NCBI GenBank assembly: GCA_013398055.1
Contig: VZRS01014555.1
Location: forward strand, 63,502 to 127,501
Direction of reading: 5' to 3'
DNA: 64,000 nt
Source of the DNA: Ifrita kowaldi
Taxonomy: Eukaryota > Chordata > Aves > Passeriformes > Cinclosomatidae
Numbering within the stretch: position 1 is the first letter of the stretch; the number at the start of each line of letters is the position of its first letter. Of the stretch, positions 24,959 to 37,539 are shown one piece after another. The notes under the pieces are model-generated. The model did no database searches, was not told the DNA's origin, and saw nothing but the letters and a program-made list of their open reading frames with translations. The position numbers and the translations under genes were made by a program.

Positions 24959-27037
24959 CTCTTTTCCAGAAGAATTATTTGGCATTTCCTTGGAGTTTTG
25001 CAGCCACTATGTCACCCTCACCATTTAGACACTTCTACAATTTTTAATTTGAGCCTTTCTTGCTGCAATGCAATCCCACTTTTTCTTGTCCCATCAGCCC
25101 CAGGATCCAGAGAAGACACCACTCCATTCTGTCTGAAGCAGTTTTTAGATTTTCAGACTTTAAACACTGCTAGTATGGAAAAACTAAAGCCTAATTATAG
25201 TCCCATTTTAATTAATGAACACCTCCAATGAATTTAACTAGGTTCAGGGTGAAGCCAAAGCCTGAAACTTGCTCTCTCTTCACAGTTACCAGAAACAGGC
25301 AACCAGAAACTGGAATTTCAGATTCTGTTGCCCATGTTTGTCCCTCAGGGTTCTGCTCTGCAATTAAAATAAGGAAGAAGTGAAAAGTCTCACTTTATAA
25401 AAGTGACCATAACTTTGCATCAGGCCAGTTTGAAATACAAGGTGTGATTACTTGAAATAAACCCCTTTTCTGGAGATATGTCCCTGCTATTTAATGAGAG
25501 GGATCTCTGCTCTGATCTGCCCTGAGGTCTCCACCGTGGCAGTGTAAAACCAGTGAAAACATCAGCATTTGAGCAGCTTTACTCTGGATTTGCTGTAAGT
25601 AAGGGAGAAACATCACTGCACATGAATCTCAACTCAAAATAAATTCACTAAGTGCTTTAATACTTCACATTTGGCCCCAAATTACTACTGTGTGACAAAA
25701 TCTGAGGGCATGTGAAACAGGAGCAGCTTTAAAATGAAAAATCTTGCAAGTTATTTCTATCTCATGTTAGCACAAACTCTTCAGAGTCCTCCACATCCTT
25801 TTGGTTTCTGATTTTTAATGAACCCGTCATAAACCCACAGCAAATTTAGCTCAAGGAATTCCAATAAAGCCTTTAGGAAAAAAAAAGCCCTCTAACATAC
25901 TATATCTGAAATGACAAGTGTGTTATTACAATCAAATGCAGACTGACTAATGTTTATTTGGGGTTAGGGAAAAATGGATTTTAATTCATGACAGCTGATT
26001 TTTATACTTTTTTTTTTTTTTTAAGAATAAGAATTATTTACCTGTCTGAACCAAATTATGTTGTTTGAATTTGAATGTTTAAGGACGAAAATGCGACCGA
26101 GAAAGGTTATCCTCCCATTTTAACATAAAAACAGTTAAACAAAGAGCCGTGTATTTAAAAGTGAAAACAAGACTCTGTCATTATTGCCTGTGGAGAAATG
26201 TGCAAAATTAAGTAAAGGCGACGGAAACGTGGTTTTTGCATGTGCAGCACATAGGGGTTTTTCATTGTGGAACTTTTCACTACCTCATTTCAGGCACTTT
26301 ATTGCTCCTCCAATTTCATTTTCTGTGTAATTTGACAAAATTACAAGTTCCTTCCCGCCCAAGGATGGCTTTGCTTTCAAACTGTAAATGCGTAATTTCA
26401 AGCTCCAGCTTCATAATGCACCTTTAAAACAAATTGAAGCCACATTGCCACAGCCAAGGAGTCATGTTGGAAATGAATAAAGGTCTCTTGCAGAAGGGTT
26501 TGTGTCTGTTCTTGTACCAAAAAACAAGTGGGGTCCATGTCTGATGGTTTTGCTGTTGACCACTGCAGGCTCACTCTCTGTTATTCATTAATGTGCCCAT
26601 TAAAATAAGCCTTTTTATTATAATTAAGCTTTCACACCTTCATCCTGACACAGAAAACATACATTTTTCACAAATGGCACAGAAAGTATCCATCTCCCTT
26701 TTTCTGTCTGTTCAGTGATGCTCAGCTGAGCCATTGGAAAATATTCCTAGATAGACTATCGGCAGAAAACGCTGTTTTCCTCACTAAAATAAATGAACTG
26801 GAAATACTTATGGATGGGGGGAAAAAAGCCTTTCCAAGAGATATCCGTGTTGAAGGATGCAGGACCATCATCTCCTTGCAGTGATGATGATCTATATTTG
26901 TTTCCAAACCTTCTATCAGAGGTGGGTCCCAGCCTTGTGCTCCAAACAGGAATTTGGGGAACTACGAGTAATTTGTGACCGCAATTAATGTTGCAGGTGC
27001 TGTTTCCATCATTAATATTGTTCCTATCATTTAAATA
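24959..27037. other. Non-coding stretch, no gene recognised
   Basis: No supported gene. A 15-base T run sits near 26,010. The interval 25,900-26,460 is listed separately as a possible regulatory element. Confidence 0.5.
25900..26460. promoter_or_regulatory. Candidate conserved non-coding element
   Basis: Repeat-free AT-rich block containing CATGACAGCTG near 25,988 (a TGACAG MEIS/TGIF word overlapping a CAGCTG E-box). It also has GTAATTT/TAATT cores and several TTAAA words. Composition and motif overlap resemble developmental enhancers. The support is weak because no comparison is available. Confidence 0.25.
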
Positions 27038-27164
27038 CAATCACAGAATGACAGAATATTCTGGGATGGAAGGGACCCACAAGGATCATCAAATCCAAGT
27101 CCCTGCGCAGCACCGTCCCCAAGAGCCACACCCTGTGCCCAAGAGCGTTGTCCAAACACTTCTC
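27038..27164 (-). mobile_element. CR1 LINE 3'-end fragment, different subfamily
   Basis: Antisense fragment reading 'caatcacagaatgacagaa', 'tattctgggatggaaggg', 'acccacaaggatcatcaaat', then 'cctgtgcccaagagcgttgtccaaac'. The 'gacccacaaggatcat' variant separates this copy from the 'ccttaaagatcat' copies elsewhere in the window, so at least two CR1 subfamilies are present. Confidence 0.85.
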
Positions 27165-28062
27165 ACCCCCAAAAAAAGGGGAAAAAAACTTGTTTTAATC
27201 AGTTAAAATGCAGTCCTTGCTGGATTTCTCTGCTTGGGAATGTGCTCAGGTCTGCTCTCGGTGGTTGGGCTGAATCCCTGACCTCTGGATGCACACAGGG
27301 TGGTCTGACAGCCACCACAGTGCTCAGAGACCTTCTCCTGACACTTTCTCCCCTATTTCAGCACCTCTCTTTTGGGTCTCAAAGGATGTGATAGAGCGGG
27401 AAGCAGGACCTGGGAGTTCATGGAAGGATTTTCGCCTTGTCCCCAGAGGCTTCTTTCAATTAAATAACCCGTAGGCTCAAAAACAGCCGGTGAATTTACA
27501 TACCATTAAATATCCCTGGGTGTGGGTAATTGAAAAATGTGAGGAGTGAAGCATAAATCTGTTAAAAAACCCTCTATAGAACCTGCTTTGGAGATTATTA
27601 CTTAAATCAAGGATATTAAAACTATGCTGATGTTATTGGCTAATCCACCAGCATCCGGCCAGTGGGATTTCCTACAATTCACCAACAGATAAAAAATAAG
27701 GTGATCCCAACTGGCCTCCAGCTCCCTCGTGTCTAATGGAAGCCTGTTGTAATTACAGGAGACAGTGAAAAGAGAGATTTGATTTAATTTAGCAAAAGAC
27801 CAGCACAGCATCGATACCCTGGGGGAATTGTTTGGTTTTAGACATTTGTAAAAAATTAGAATTAGTGGTAATGGCACTTATTTATACCTTTCTTCCCTCC
27901 CACAAAATAACTGTAAAAGCTTCAAACCTGGATTTTGCGCCCTCAGAAATGGATCTGCAACAGGTTCATAGGTCAGTCTGCAAGATTTGAGGTGATGTTT
28001 TGAACTTTGAACAAGTTACAAATACTTCCTCAAACAGCAAATGCAATAAATATCTCAGCAGA
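27165..28062. other. Non-coding stretch, nothing recognised
   Basis: Short unsupported frames only, with no repeat family or RNA gene seen. Confidence 0.5.
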
Positions 28063-28110
28063 AGAAATTTCTTTGACTTCTTTCCCTGGATGAAATCCAG
28101 GGAAGAAAGT
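28063..28110. repeat. Palindrome plus near-perfect 16-bp hairpin
   Basis: AAGAAATTTCTT (28,063-28,074) is a perfect 12-base palindrome. Next to it, 28,076-28,091 pairs with 28,095-28,110 around the 3-base loop gaa. The inner ten pairs (TTCCCTGGAT with ATCCAGGGAA) are perfect, two adjacent positions mismatch, and the outer four pairs match again. The stem is too short for a canonical pre-miRNA. It could be a cruciform or a mutational (template-switch) product. Confidence 0.85.
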
Positions 28111-29496
28111 GGGGCCAGAGCCGTTACATGATGAGGAGGAATTTTAAAAGTCAGCTTCAGGAACCTCAGCAGAAAGCTCATTTCAGGCTTCGTGTGAGTT
28201 TTTGATGAACATTTATGGTGTCTTGAACCATTTTACTCATCCCTGTTAAATTGGGGTTGCATCTGTTAAGTCCGTCAGCGAGGAGCCGCCGTAAATGTGA
28301 AAACCAGAGAAGCCTCTGCTGAAGGTTTGAAACCAGTCCTCCTTATTTATCATTTTGGGTGGAATTGAGAGCTTGTTTTCCTTCTGTCTGGAAATGTCAC
28401 CTACAAGATCTTCTGAATCCTCCATCCTTCACAGTTTGGGTTTGCCTTTGATTGGAAATTTGTCTCCAAACTCAGCTGGGTGGGCTGGGATCACCAACTT
28501 CCATGACAGATAGTCCTTTTAGAGTAAATAGATTTTTATGTTATATTTATGAATAGTGAAAGTGAATGATGAAGGGGGACCGACACATTTTCCTTGACAT
28601 ACTTTGTCACCCAGAGCTGTTCGGGCTCGAGGCAGTCGAATTAGTTTAGGCCTGCAAAAAGTGAGTGATGTGCCCTTTTCTCCGAGGTAAAGACATATTT
28701 GTAGTGGCATGAAGCGAGCTGGGAACATTTCTTGTAAGATTGCCCAAAGGAAATAGCACCGTGCACAACTGGCTTTTTGTAGGGAAGACTATATTAAAAG
28801 AAAAAAAAAATAAGAACACAGTCTAAAACTACATTTATAAAAAAGAGGGGAAAAAAAAGATGACATATTTCAAGTCTTGCTGAAACGCCTGAAAAGTTTC
28901 CCTGTGACACCAAATGATCTAAGTCATGTCTCCAAAGAGTAGCTCATCATTTCTCAGACAACAGCAGGAATTTGTGGCTGACCTCCTGAGGGAAATGGTC
29001 AACTTTCTCCATCTTTCCTCTCCATGCCAATGTTTGCCTTTAATTTATGTTGGTCAGTTGAAAATGGAAAGTTCAGTACCAAAGCTGAACTGGGGGGCGG
29101 GGGGGTAAAAAACACAGCATGAGAAAGGACTTGTTTTGTGGGATGTGTTTTCCGAAGCACTCTGGTTTTACCCAGGCTCTTTCCGTGTGTTTTCCAGCCT
29201 GTTCCTCTCCCCGGTGCTGCACAATCCCAGCGCCCTCCCCAGATGGAGAAATGAAAGGCTGCAGTAATTGAGGTCAGTTGTCGTTCCTGCTGACTGTTTG
29301 CAAAGGGTTTTTTACAAGCTGTCAGGCCACCTCCATCTGGTAAAGAAGCTCCCCATCTCTTCCAACCACGGCAGCGTGTTTTCTTTCAAAATATCGTAGA
29401 GGAAACGCTTTGCTTTGGGAAAGATATAGGGAATTTTCAACGAAAGCTGGGAGCCTGGACTCCAGGATGGGCATTGGTATCTCAGGCTCTTACAAA
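28111..29496. other. Non-coding stretch, nothing recognised
   Basis: Contains A-rich runs near 28,800 and 28,850 and a G-rich run (ggggggcgggggggt) near 29,091-29,106. No gene, RNA or TE recognised. Confidence 0.5.
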
Positions 29497-29547
29497 TCTG
29501 TAGATTTAGTAGATTTAGCAGTAGATCTCCGGTAGATTTGCAGATTT
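29497..29547 (+). repeat. Degenerate TAGATTT repeat cluster
   Basis: Within about 50 bases the words tagattt/tagatct/cagattt recur five times at irregular 8-14 base spacing. This suggests a decayed short tandem array. It has no coding or known regulatory meaning. Confidence 0.75.
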
Positions 29548-30279
29548 TTGTTTAAAAGATACCCCAAAGTAGCACAAGTCATGTGAGTGCCTTGGCAATT
29601 AAGGTGAAGAAAATGAGGTGCACCCAGAAGACGGCACCCAAAAATGGCACGGGAGAAATTCATGCTCCAGGTCATGAGAAGCAGAGCAGGAAAAAAATCT
29701 GCATTTTGGGTTTCTTGACCCTGCTTTGGTGGGATGAGTGTGGGGTGACCCTGGCTGTGCATCTTTCTACCCCAAAGGAAGATCTGAGGGACAGCAGGGA
29801 GTTCCAGAGGCACTTCCATGATGCTTCCAGAAAAGCACTGAGGTTTTACTACTCCAGGGAGATACAGCTGCTTCTAGCTTTACCCGGCTGATATTTAACA
29901 CCACAGTAGATGGATACTGATTTTGGAAGGGCTGAACATGCCCAGCCTCACAGAAACCTACAAGAAACCCTTCTGCTATGACTTCTTCAAAAGTTCCCTT
30001 AAAAAATAACAATCCAGGTCTCAAAAAAAAGCAACAAGAAGCTGATTAAGCTGCACTCTAAAGGGCAAAGCTGATTAATATTTTGTCATCACTGGAAGAT
30101 TTTTGTGTCACTGGAAGGAGCATCACGGTGATGCTGTTTGCCAGACAACATAAGGAAGAGATTTTGTCAAAGATGATTTAGAAAAAAGGCTTGAGATTTG
30201 TGCACTAGACTTTGGAATAAGTCTCCATCCTGCAGATATTTATTACTTTTGCAGTTCCTTTTCTATCTGTAGTCTGCTT
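29548..30279. other. Non-coding stretch, nothing recognised
   Basis: Contains a spaced direct repeat of aagctgattaa at 30,039-30,049 and 30,068-30,078. Otherwise no recognisable feature. Confidence 0.5.
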
Positions 30280-30303
30280 TTTGTTTGTTTGTTTGTTTGT
30301 TTT
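30280..30303 (+). repeat. (TTTG)n microsatellite
   Basis: About five to six perfect TTTG units. It is simple repeat sequence. Confidence 0.95.
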
Positions 30304-33300
30304 TCTGGTAAGGAGCCTTAATCAACAACCCATGTGAGGTTTTTGTCATTTCCAAAAGGCTGTTTTTGCAAAACACAGCTTCTAAAACTGGAGAAATGCA
30401 ATCTAGATTTTTTGTCCAGAACACTTTATTTACAGGCATGGCAAATGTAAATGCCATTTAAATTGAGTTTAAAGTAATATTTATGCCAAGATAATCCCTT
30501 GAATGACATTTTACCCTCTTGGGAGAGACCATACTGTAATGAAAAGCTGAATTTCAGCAGAGCACACGCTTTATTGTCCTAATGATTGGTCCCAAATTGT
30601 GTAAATGTGAATACCAAAGGGGTTGGGTTGTCTGTTTGTCTTCTACTGATTTATTTTTTCCCCTTCCTCTGGACCACAGGCACATTATGCTGTCTCATGC
30701 TTTTCCACACCCAGGACATTGGAAAGAAGTTGTTTAATAGTTCAGCTCCTGGCAGAATCTCTCGCACACGAGCTCATTTCCAGGGCTTCCACCCAAGATT
30801 GCCACTACCTGACACCTCACCAGACTTTCTCCCTGATCTGGAAACACCTGGGCTTCCCTGCAGCGCACACCTGGATGAGACACGGCTGCCGGAGGGTCAC
30901 TCCCAGCAAGGGAAAATCAGAGATGCTGGGAAGGTGTCAGAGCACCAGCCAAACACACAGCCCTACAATCACCGCCAGTCCTACCATGGTGGGCTCCTTC
31001 ATGGCTGAAAGATTTCAGCTCTTTCCCATATAATCAACCCTTGGCACAACCTCCAGATGTATCAAACTGAATTCACCTTTAACCCCTCAGGTTTCCCAGG
31101 CTTTTCCTAGGAAAGAGTCTCCAGCTGATGAGGGGAAGAAGAAGACGCTCATATTTCTCAGCAAGGCCAGTGAGAGGACGATCCACAACCTGCACTGGCT
31201 CCTCCATCCCTCTCAAACTCCAAAGCTCAGCTGAAGCAGAGCAGACTCTGAGTCCTGCAGACCACAGAGCTCGGTTAGTGATGAAGAAAACGGTCAGATT
31301 TTTGGGCCGGATCTGGAATGACGTATTTCATTCAGAGATTGATGTGAATAAACCAACTTTTCCCAGCTGGGAGTGGGCAGAGGGTGCTCCTGCAGCACAG
31401 GGCGTCTGTGCATTGTCTGTGACAGCCCTGGCAGTAGCAAGTTGGGTCCTGTATATGAAATATGGTATTTTCACACATCCAGGGAATGCCACAATAAAAC
31501 AAGGAACCGGTGCAGTTTACGACTGGGCCTCATGCTGAGTCCAATTAAACCTACTGTTTCCAATCAGGTTTAATGTGAGGATAAAGTGAATGCTCCCTGA
31601 GATTTGGAGGAGGACAATTTGTCAGTAATAATAAGTGTAGACAAACAGGATGTTCCACAGTGCAGGGGCCTGATTAAAACCAAATGTGTTTCCAGGGATC
31701 CTCTTGAAACTCCTGGCAGCCGACGCAGCCAGCATCGCTTGCAACTTACAGCAGTTCTTTTGCAAAGCTTGCAGCCTTTGAAATTCTTCCTAAATCCCAT
31801 GGAAAAAAATCGGGGCCAGGCCGCTGGGTCACCCAAGAGCCATCTCTGTGTGTTGCTGTTGGGTTTTGAGGGTTTTTTTCAGAGCGTGTTTCAGCTTCAT
31901 AACCTGTCAATGCAAGGGCATCCTAACAGGAAAGGGAAAAAGTCTTGGATTTTCAGCCTGGCCCTATCCTACTTCCTGAGAAGAGCCTGTCTAGCTGGAC
32001 TTAACATTGGCACAAATGCATTTCCTGATCAAAATGGAGTTTCCTACAGAAGGTGAATTCTTTCTTGATGAACTTTACCATAGAAACAAAATTTGCCATC
32101 ATCAAACCACGGTTCAAAAAATCACTTTAGCTTTGGGGGAGTTTATTGAAAAGAAACAAGGAAGGTTTTAAACTATCCCAGACCTCAGGTTTTAAATCAG
32201 ACTTGAGATCATTCTAATAACCTTTTTTTCTTATTTCCTAAAAAAGGATTTTCTCACTTCTTGGCCAGATGGGAGCCTGGGTACCTCAGTGCTCGTTAGT
32301 CAAGTTACAGTCCCTGGGAAACCAGTGGTTACCTGGTGCTGGAGAGCTGCTTTTGTTCATTACAGACAACCAGCCTGAGGTCAATGTGCAGAGCACTTAA
32401 CATACTAACAAACCACTAATTAACCCAACACAGAAGCAGGAGCCCGTTCCCAAAATGTGTCTCCAATTCTCCGTCTCTCCCTGTTTCCAGCGGCACAATG
32501 GATCGTGTGTGGAGCGGGGGTTGTGGCATGGACCTGCCACGGGAAGGGGGGTCCCACTGCTGCGAGTTGCAGAAATCTGGATTGGGATGGGGAAAAACAC
32601 TGAAATAAATGCAAGCCTGGATGTTATGTCCTGTTAATTTTTCCTGTTGCCCAGGAGGGCAATCGCCTCCTCAAGCGCCTTCTTTGGGGCTGCAGCTCTC
32701 TGTCTGTTTAAATTTATATTTGCCTTAAGGATGGTTCAGGATTACTGGAAATTTTCTGTCTGGATCCTCTCTCTCTATCTGCCCTGGAGGCACTTGCTTT
32801 TTTCATCAACAGATTATGGGAATCACTGCAATCCTCAGAAATGGGGTTTCTCTAGGAGGTCTCAATGCTTGTTTGGTGACACAGGCAGTGCCTTGTTGCC
32901 AATAACATCCCCAAAAACCTGTGTTACTTCGTTAGATCTCATTCCTTAATGAATTCTTGTTAGGGAGGTCTGATGAGCTCCTTCCAGTGCCCCCAGGACC
33001 AAATATATATTTTTATGTTTTAAAATATACTTTATATATATAAACACAGATAATAAACTCCATTCTAGACTATAAACAGGGAGACAACCCCCTCACTTGA
33101 ATCCCAAAGACCCTTATGGGTGAGGTCCCATCAAAAATGGAGCACGCATAGAAAAAGGTGGAAGTTTTAAAGTCCCAAAACAAAGTTCTGATGTGTTTTT
33201 GGGACATGTCCCCAGTGAAGTGGCCTTGCAGGAGAAAGGCTGGACAGGAACTGGGGGGCTTATTTCAGTCTCAAAACGGATGGAAAAATCCCTCCTTCCT

Positions 33301-34147
33301 TTCAGCCTGGAAAAAAAACAATGCAGGTGAATTCACAGGGCTCTGTTTTGAAGAGGCCTGGAAGAAATCAAACTTTGGGAAGAAGATTTTTTGGGGTATC
33401 TGAAGATTTGCATGTCTCCAGCACAGAAAAATAGAATTTCCAAAGGACTCAGAATTGAGATGGGAAAATGGCACCAGTAAAGAAAAGAAAACAAATCCTG
33501 GATGGGAGCATGGGTAGAAAAAGACCCCAAAATAGGTAGGGATGCTGTCTGACACAGTCATGCCTCACTTTTTCCTGACAGGAGTGACAGTGGCAAAGAT
33601 GTTCTTTCAAATGGCAGCAGCTTCCCCGAAAACCCCTCGATGTCTCTGAGCGAAGCTGCCCCGGACAAATAAACGGTTTGATTTAATTTAGAGCCACAGC
33701 TTGTTCCCAGGGAAGGGTAATTGGATCCATGGCAAAGAGCTGGGAAAGGGGCCTGAGATGAAACAAAGGAGGCAGCTCTGCTGCTTGGGATACTTCTTTT
33801 CTCCAGTGGAAATTTCTTAAGGAACAAAACCCCTTCTCCAAACAGCAGGGTAGTTTCAGTGACCTAATTTCCTGCCACTGTTCCTTCTCCTCTGATAGTG
33901 GGGAAGAACGTTGGTTCTCTCCTCCTACAACTAAACAAACAAGGCATAAAATGAGTGGGAATGTTTCGTGCCAAAAGCCTGCAGAAGGAGAGCTGCTCTG
34001 GGCTGGAGACCTCTGCAAACAGAAGGTGAAGAGGTTATAACAGGATCATTTCTGCTACTGCTGTCCTGCAACTCCTAAGCTTGGTGCATCCAACTATCCT
34101 GAGAACTTCCCTCAAGTGGTGAGGAGGAAGCTGCCTCTGAAGGGGAA
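30304..34147. other. Non-coding stretch, no gene recognised
   Basis: Open frames of up to 150 codons (e.g. + strand 31,604-32,056) have no recognisable domain and heavily overlap frames on the other strand. A TA-rich segment lies at 33,004-33,045. No CR1 or RNA gene was recognised. Confidence 0.55.
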
Positions 34148-34455
34148 CAGAGCTGGGAAGGGTCTGGAGTCCCAGGAGCGCCTGAGGGAGCTGGGAAAGG
34201 GGCTCAGCCTGGAGCAAAGGAGGCTCAGGGGGGACCTTGTGGCTCTGCACAACTCCCTGACAGGAGGGGGCAGCCGGGGGGGGTCGGGCTCTGCTCCCAG
34301 GGAACAGGGACAGGAGGAGAGGGAATGGTGGAGGGATCTAAAGGTTGTATGGATGTGACAAGTGGGTCAGTGGTTGCCATGGCAGTGCTGGGGGATTGGT
34401 TGGACTCGATGACCTCAGAGGTCTTTTCCAACCCAAATGACTCTATGATTCCATG
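34148..34455 (+). mobile_element. CR1 LINE 3' end, sense orientation, with internal rearrangement
   Basis: Carries the CR1 3' UTR words 'tctggagtcccaggagc', 'ctgagggagctgggaa', 'ctcagcctggagcaaaggag' and 'gaccttgtggctctgcac', and the classic end 'tggttggactcgatgacctc', 'aggtcttttccaaccc' and 'gactctatgattcc'. The usual middle part of the 3' UTR is missing. A G-rich run (near 34,263-34,288) and a short unmatched segment take its place, so the copy is internally deleted. The intact 3' terminus fixes the insertion edge at about 34,455. Confidence 0.93.
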
Positions 34456-35839
34456 CTTTGCCTCCTCCCTTCCTGACTCCAAAGTCAAAGAGCTGGTGAG
34501 GTGGAGAGTTGAGTTATCAGCTCTTGGCCATGGTTCCACGCTGGCTCTTGGTGGGACGCCTCCCACAGGTGTCCATTAAAAGGGACATTTGGTGCCTGGT
34601 GTGGGCTGGGAGGTGGGATCAAGGCCCTGTGCTGCCTGGCTGTGGTGCAGGAGGTTGTGGCAGCCTCACGGGTGGTACCATGGACAGTGTGCCCATCGCG
34701 TGGGGTTGTCGGATGAGCAAAAACCAGAAATTGAAAGACAAAAAAAAGCAGGAAAAAAATCGAAACAAATCCCATCCCAACACATGGCCACAGGCTGATC
34801 TTGGGACTTGCAAAGAGCCTGGAAAATCATATCAGTGTCTGAATCTGATTTGAATCTTCTTGGGTCTTCCTGACCTGGAGTAATTCAACAGTGACCTTTT
34901 CTTGGCTGTCACCACTTTGGACCAGCTGTGGAGCAGAGCTACTTGGATAAATCCAAAAGATAAGGAGTTTACAGCTTTTTATTTCTGTTCTGGGATCGGT
35001 AGAGAAGTAATAACACTTGTTTGTAGTGTTGTTTATTTTTTTTTTTAATCTGGACATAAGTTATCACTATTTTCCTCTTTCCTTCTCCCCACTGCACATC
35101 ACTAAACACTCAGCTCTGGACTGTTCTTCCCCACAACTCTCATATTTGTCATTTACACTATTGAAAAGGGAGAAAAATCCGTGGCTATTCTGGATAAAAA
35201 AGCAGTTGTTTGAAATTCTACGGCATAATATAAACATACCCCTCAATGTTGGATTTCCTTTTTCTGAGCAAGTGCTGTCACTATCATTGCTTTAAATCTG
35301 GCTGGAGTTTTTGTAACTTTATATACTTGTTTTGTAACTGTGACTGGCTTAAAATTCAGGGTGAGGATAGTAGGAAGCAAATTGGAAATGTTTTTCCATC
35401 TTTTTTATACTCAGTGTTTAAATTTCATACCCCTGAATAATGGAGCTGGTCCTGTTCACAGGATTATTTTCTATATTCTCCCCAAAACGAGTGCTCAGCC
35501 TGGGAATTATTTTAGAAAGATTACTTTTAATAGGATCCATACAGTTCCAAAATATAATCAAAATATATTAACTCTTCTTTAGTCCTTTGCTTTAGGCTGG
35601 AATTCTCTCTGCCCTTTCATGCCTGGAAAATGAAACAGGTATTCAGCTTTCTTCCCACGAGGGAAAAAGGTGTTTGCTCCAGAAGGCTTCTGGTTTCTAT
35701 TGCGGTTTTTAAATTTCTTTTCAATAAATGCGGGAAGGTGTCACGGAGCTGCTCAGCAACGCGCTTGGCGAAGATGGGAGTTGCATAGAAAACTCTTTTC
35801 CCGATTTTTTTTTTTTCCAAAGGAAAATGCGCTCGGAGT
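34456..35839. other. Non-coding stretch, nothing recognised
   Basis: Short frames on both strands without domain similarity, and a T run near 35,037-35,046. The last 100 bases become CpG-richer toward the CTCF-like site. Confidence 0.5.
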
Positions 35840-35853
35840 CCACTAGAGGGTAC
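35840..35853 (+). promoter_or_regulatory. CTCF-type binding motif
   Basis: CCACTAGAGGGTAC matches 13 of 14 positions of the vertebrate CTCF core (CCASYAGRKGGCRS), the single mismatch being T for C at position 12. The surrounding 35,730-35,960 sequence is locally CpG-enriched. CTCF sites of this quality often mark insulators or loop anchors, but a motif alone does not prove occupancy. Confidence 0.55.
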
Positions 35854-37518
35854 AGCTCGGAGCCTGCAGCCGAGCGTGCTGCGATGAGGCAGGTGGAGCA
35901 GAGCCCTCCCTGCTCCCTGCTGGATGCTGCTCCAAGCCCATCCCCAGGTCAGAAACCACCTGCGGGTGGAGAAAAGGAAGAGATCGTTTGGGAAATTTAC
36001 CCTAATGATCGTCATAAAAGGTTTAATTGCTCTTTGGTTCAGTTAATTAGGAGATGGGCGTTTATGGGAACCAGAATAACTGCTCCTTCTTTTTGCTCTT
36101 CTCGCTTCTCATTCCTTAGAAAGCTCCCTAGACCTTTAAAATTCAGCTTTGTTTTAGTTTGGAGGATTTTTCTCACAACTGAAGGGATAAAAAAAAAAAA
36201 AGGTATAAAATCACCTGGAGCCTTTGGAATTCCAGCTGGCTTGTGCTGCACTCAACAAGTCAGCCTGAAATACCGAACAGCAGCAAAATTGATGTCTTCC
36301 CTCAATTTATTTTTTGCACCTTTTTTTTTTTTTTCTGGAAAGCACAAAATTTTCTGAAATGGACCTTTCTGTGGGAGGCTGAGGACTAACACGAGATGAT
36401 GCGATGACATGGCAGGGGGTCCTCAGGGTTGCTGTGGATCCCAAATGAGTGGTGGCAATAAACCACTTATTGGCCCATTCATTCCTTTTTTGGCACCTTT
36501 GCCAAGACCAAACGCAGGAGAGGACCAGAAGGGGAGTGGCTTTCATGGGAGCACAGGAGAGAGCTGTCAGAGGCCCTCGGAGAATGACATTTTGGGCAGG
36601 AAAACCCTACTGTAGTTCAATTTTACTGATCAATCACCCGATTTACAGCACTGAGAGTGTTAAATAAACACGGGGACAAAAGAGATGGGACCCCAAGGGG
36701 GGCACAGCAACCACCTGCAAATGTGGGCACAGGGGGAGCAGCCCCACACTGTGCCCACCTCCTGTGCACCTCGTTTCCCACAGCTCTCAGGGGACACCCT
36801 GGAAAGTGTGACCTAAAAAATTTCATGTGCAGAACTCGGTACCCCCAAATCTCACTGCCACGTGTGGTAGGAGGATTCCCTGGTGCTGCAATTCTGCCTG
36901 ACAGGGCTTTGCTGAGGAAGCTGAGGAGATTCCTGCCCCCAAAATGAGCGATATTGCAGCAGGGCAGATTGCAGACACTGGACAGCAACTGGCCAAAACC
37001 AACTGCAATGGAATATTGTTGTTTCATCAAGAGATTTCATCTCTTCTCACTTAGCTCAGTGGCAATTTTTTCCCCTGCTTTCTGGGGCTCTGGATTTTGG
37101 TTTCATGGTGGGGATAGGGAGATGGGGAGATGATATCCACAGCTTTATTCTCAGAGCTGAAAGCTACCGAGAAAAACCTACTTGTAATGTGGCTCCATTA
37201 CACTGGGATTAAGTGAAGGCGTGTAGGATTTCTGCTCCTGCTTCAGCCCTGAATCCTGTGTGTGCCATGCCATGGAAAGTCATGGCTTGGCTTTCACGTG
37301 AGTCGTTCACTCTGCTACTTCCATGCATTCTGCTGCCAGGAGAATTGTCATGTTTTATGGGCAGATCAAAGAGTGCACCCTTCTATAAATGTACAGTTTC
37401 AAGGGAGAGAAAAGGTTCGGATTGCTTCAGTCCCCATTTGAAAATGCAGCTTGGAACGCTGATTATTTTCCTTCCTTCTGCACCAAAGCATACCAAAGCT
37501 CCCATTTTTCTCCAGCCA
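35854..37518. other. Non-coding stretch, no gene recognised
   Basis: The + frame of 209 codons starting at 35,728 runs into this stretch but is interrupted by homopolymers and shows no domain, so it is taken as chance. A 12-base A run lies near 36,188 and a long T run near 36,320. Confidence 0.5.
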
Positions 37519-37539
37519 CCCCCCCCCCCCCCCCCCCCC
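37519..37539 (+). repeat. Poly-C tract (21 C)
   Basis: Twenty-one consecutive C on the + strand, so poly-G on the other strand. Such tracts can form G-quadruplex or i-motif structures and are often mis-sized by sequencing, so the exact length is unreliable. Confidence 0.95.

Noticed and set aside
35728..36357. 209-codon + strand frame beginning in a CpG-enriched patch
   Set aside because: Phenylalanine and lysine runs come from T and A homopolymers, and there is no family similarity.
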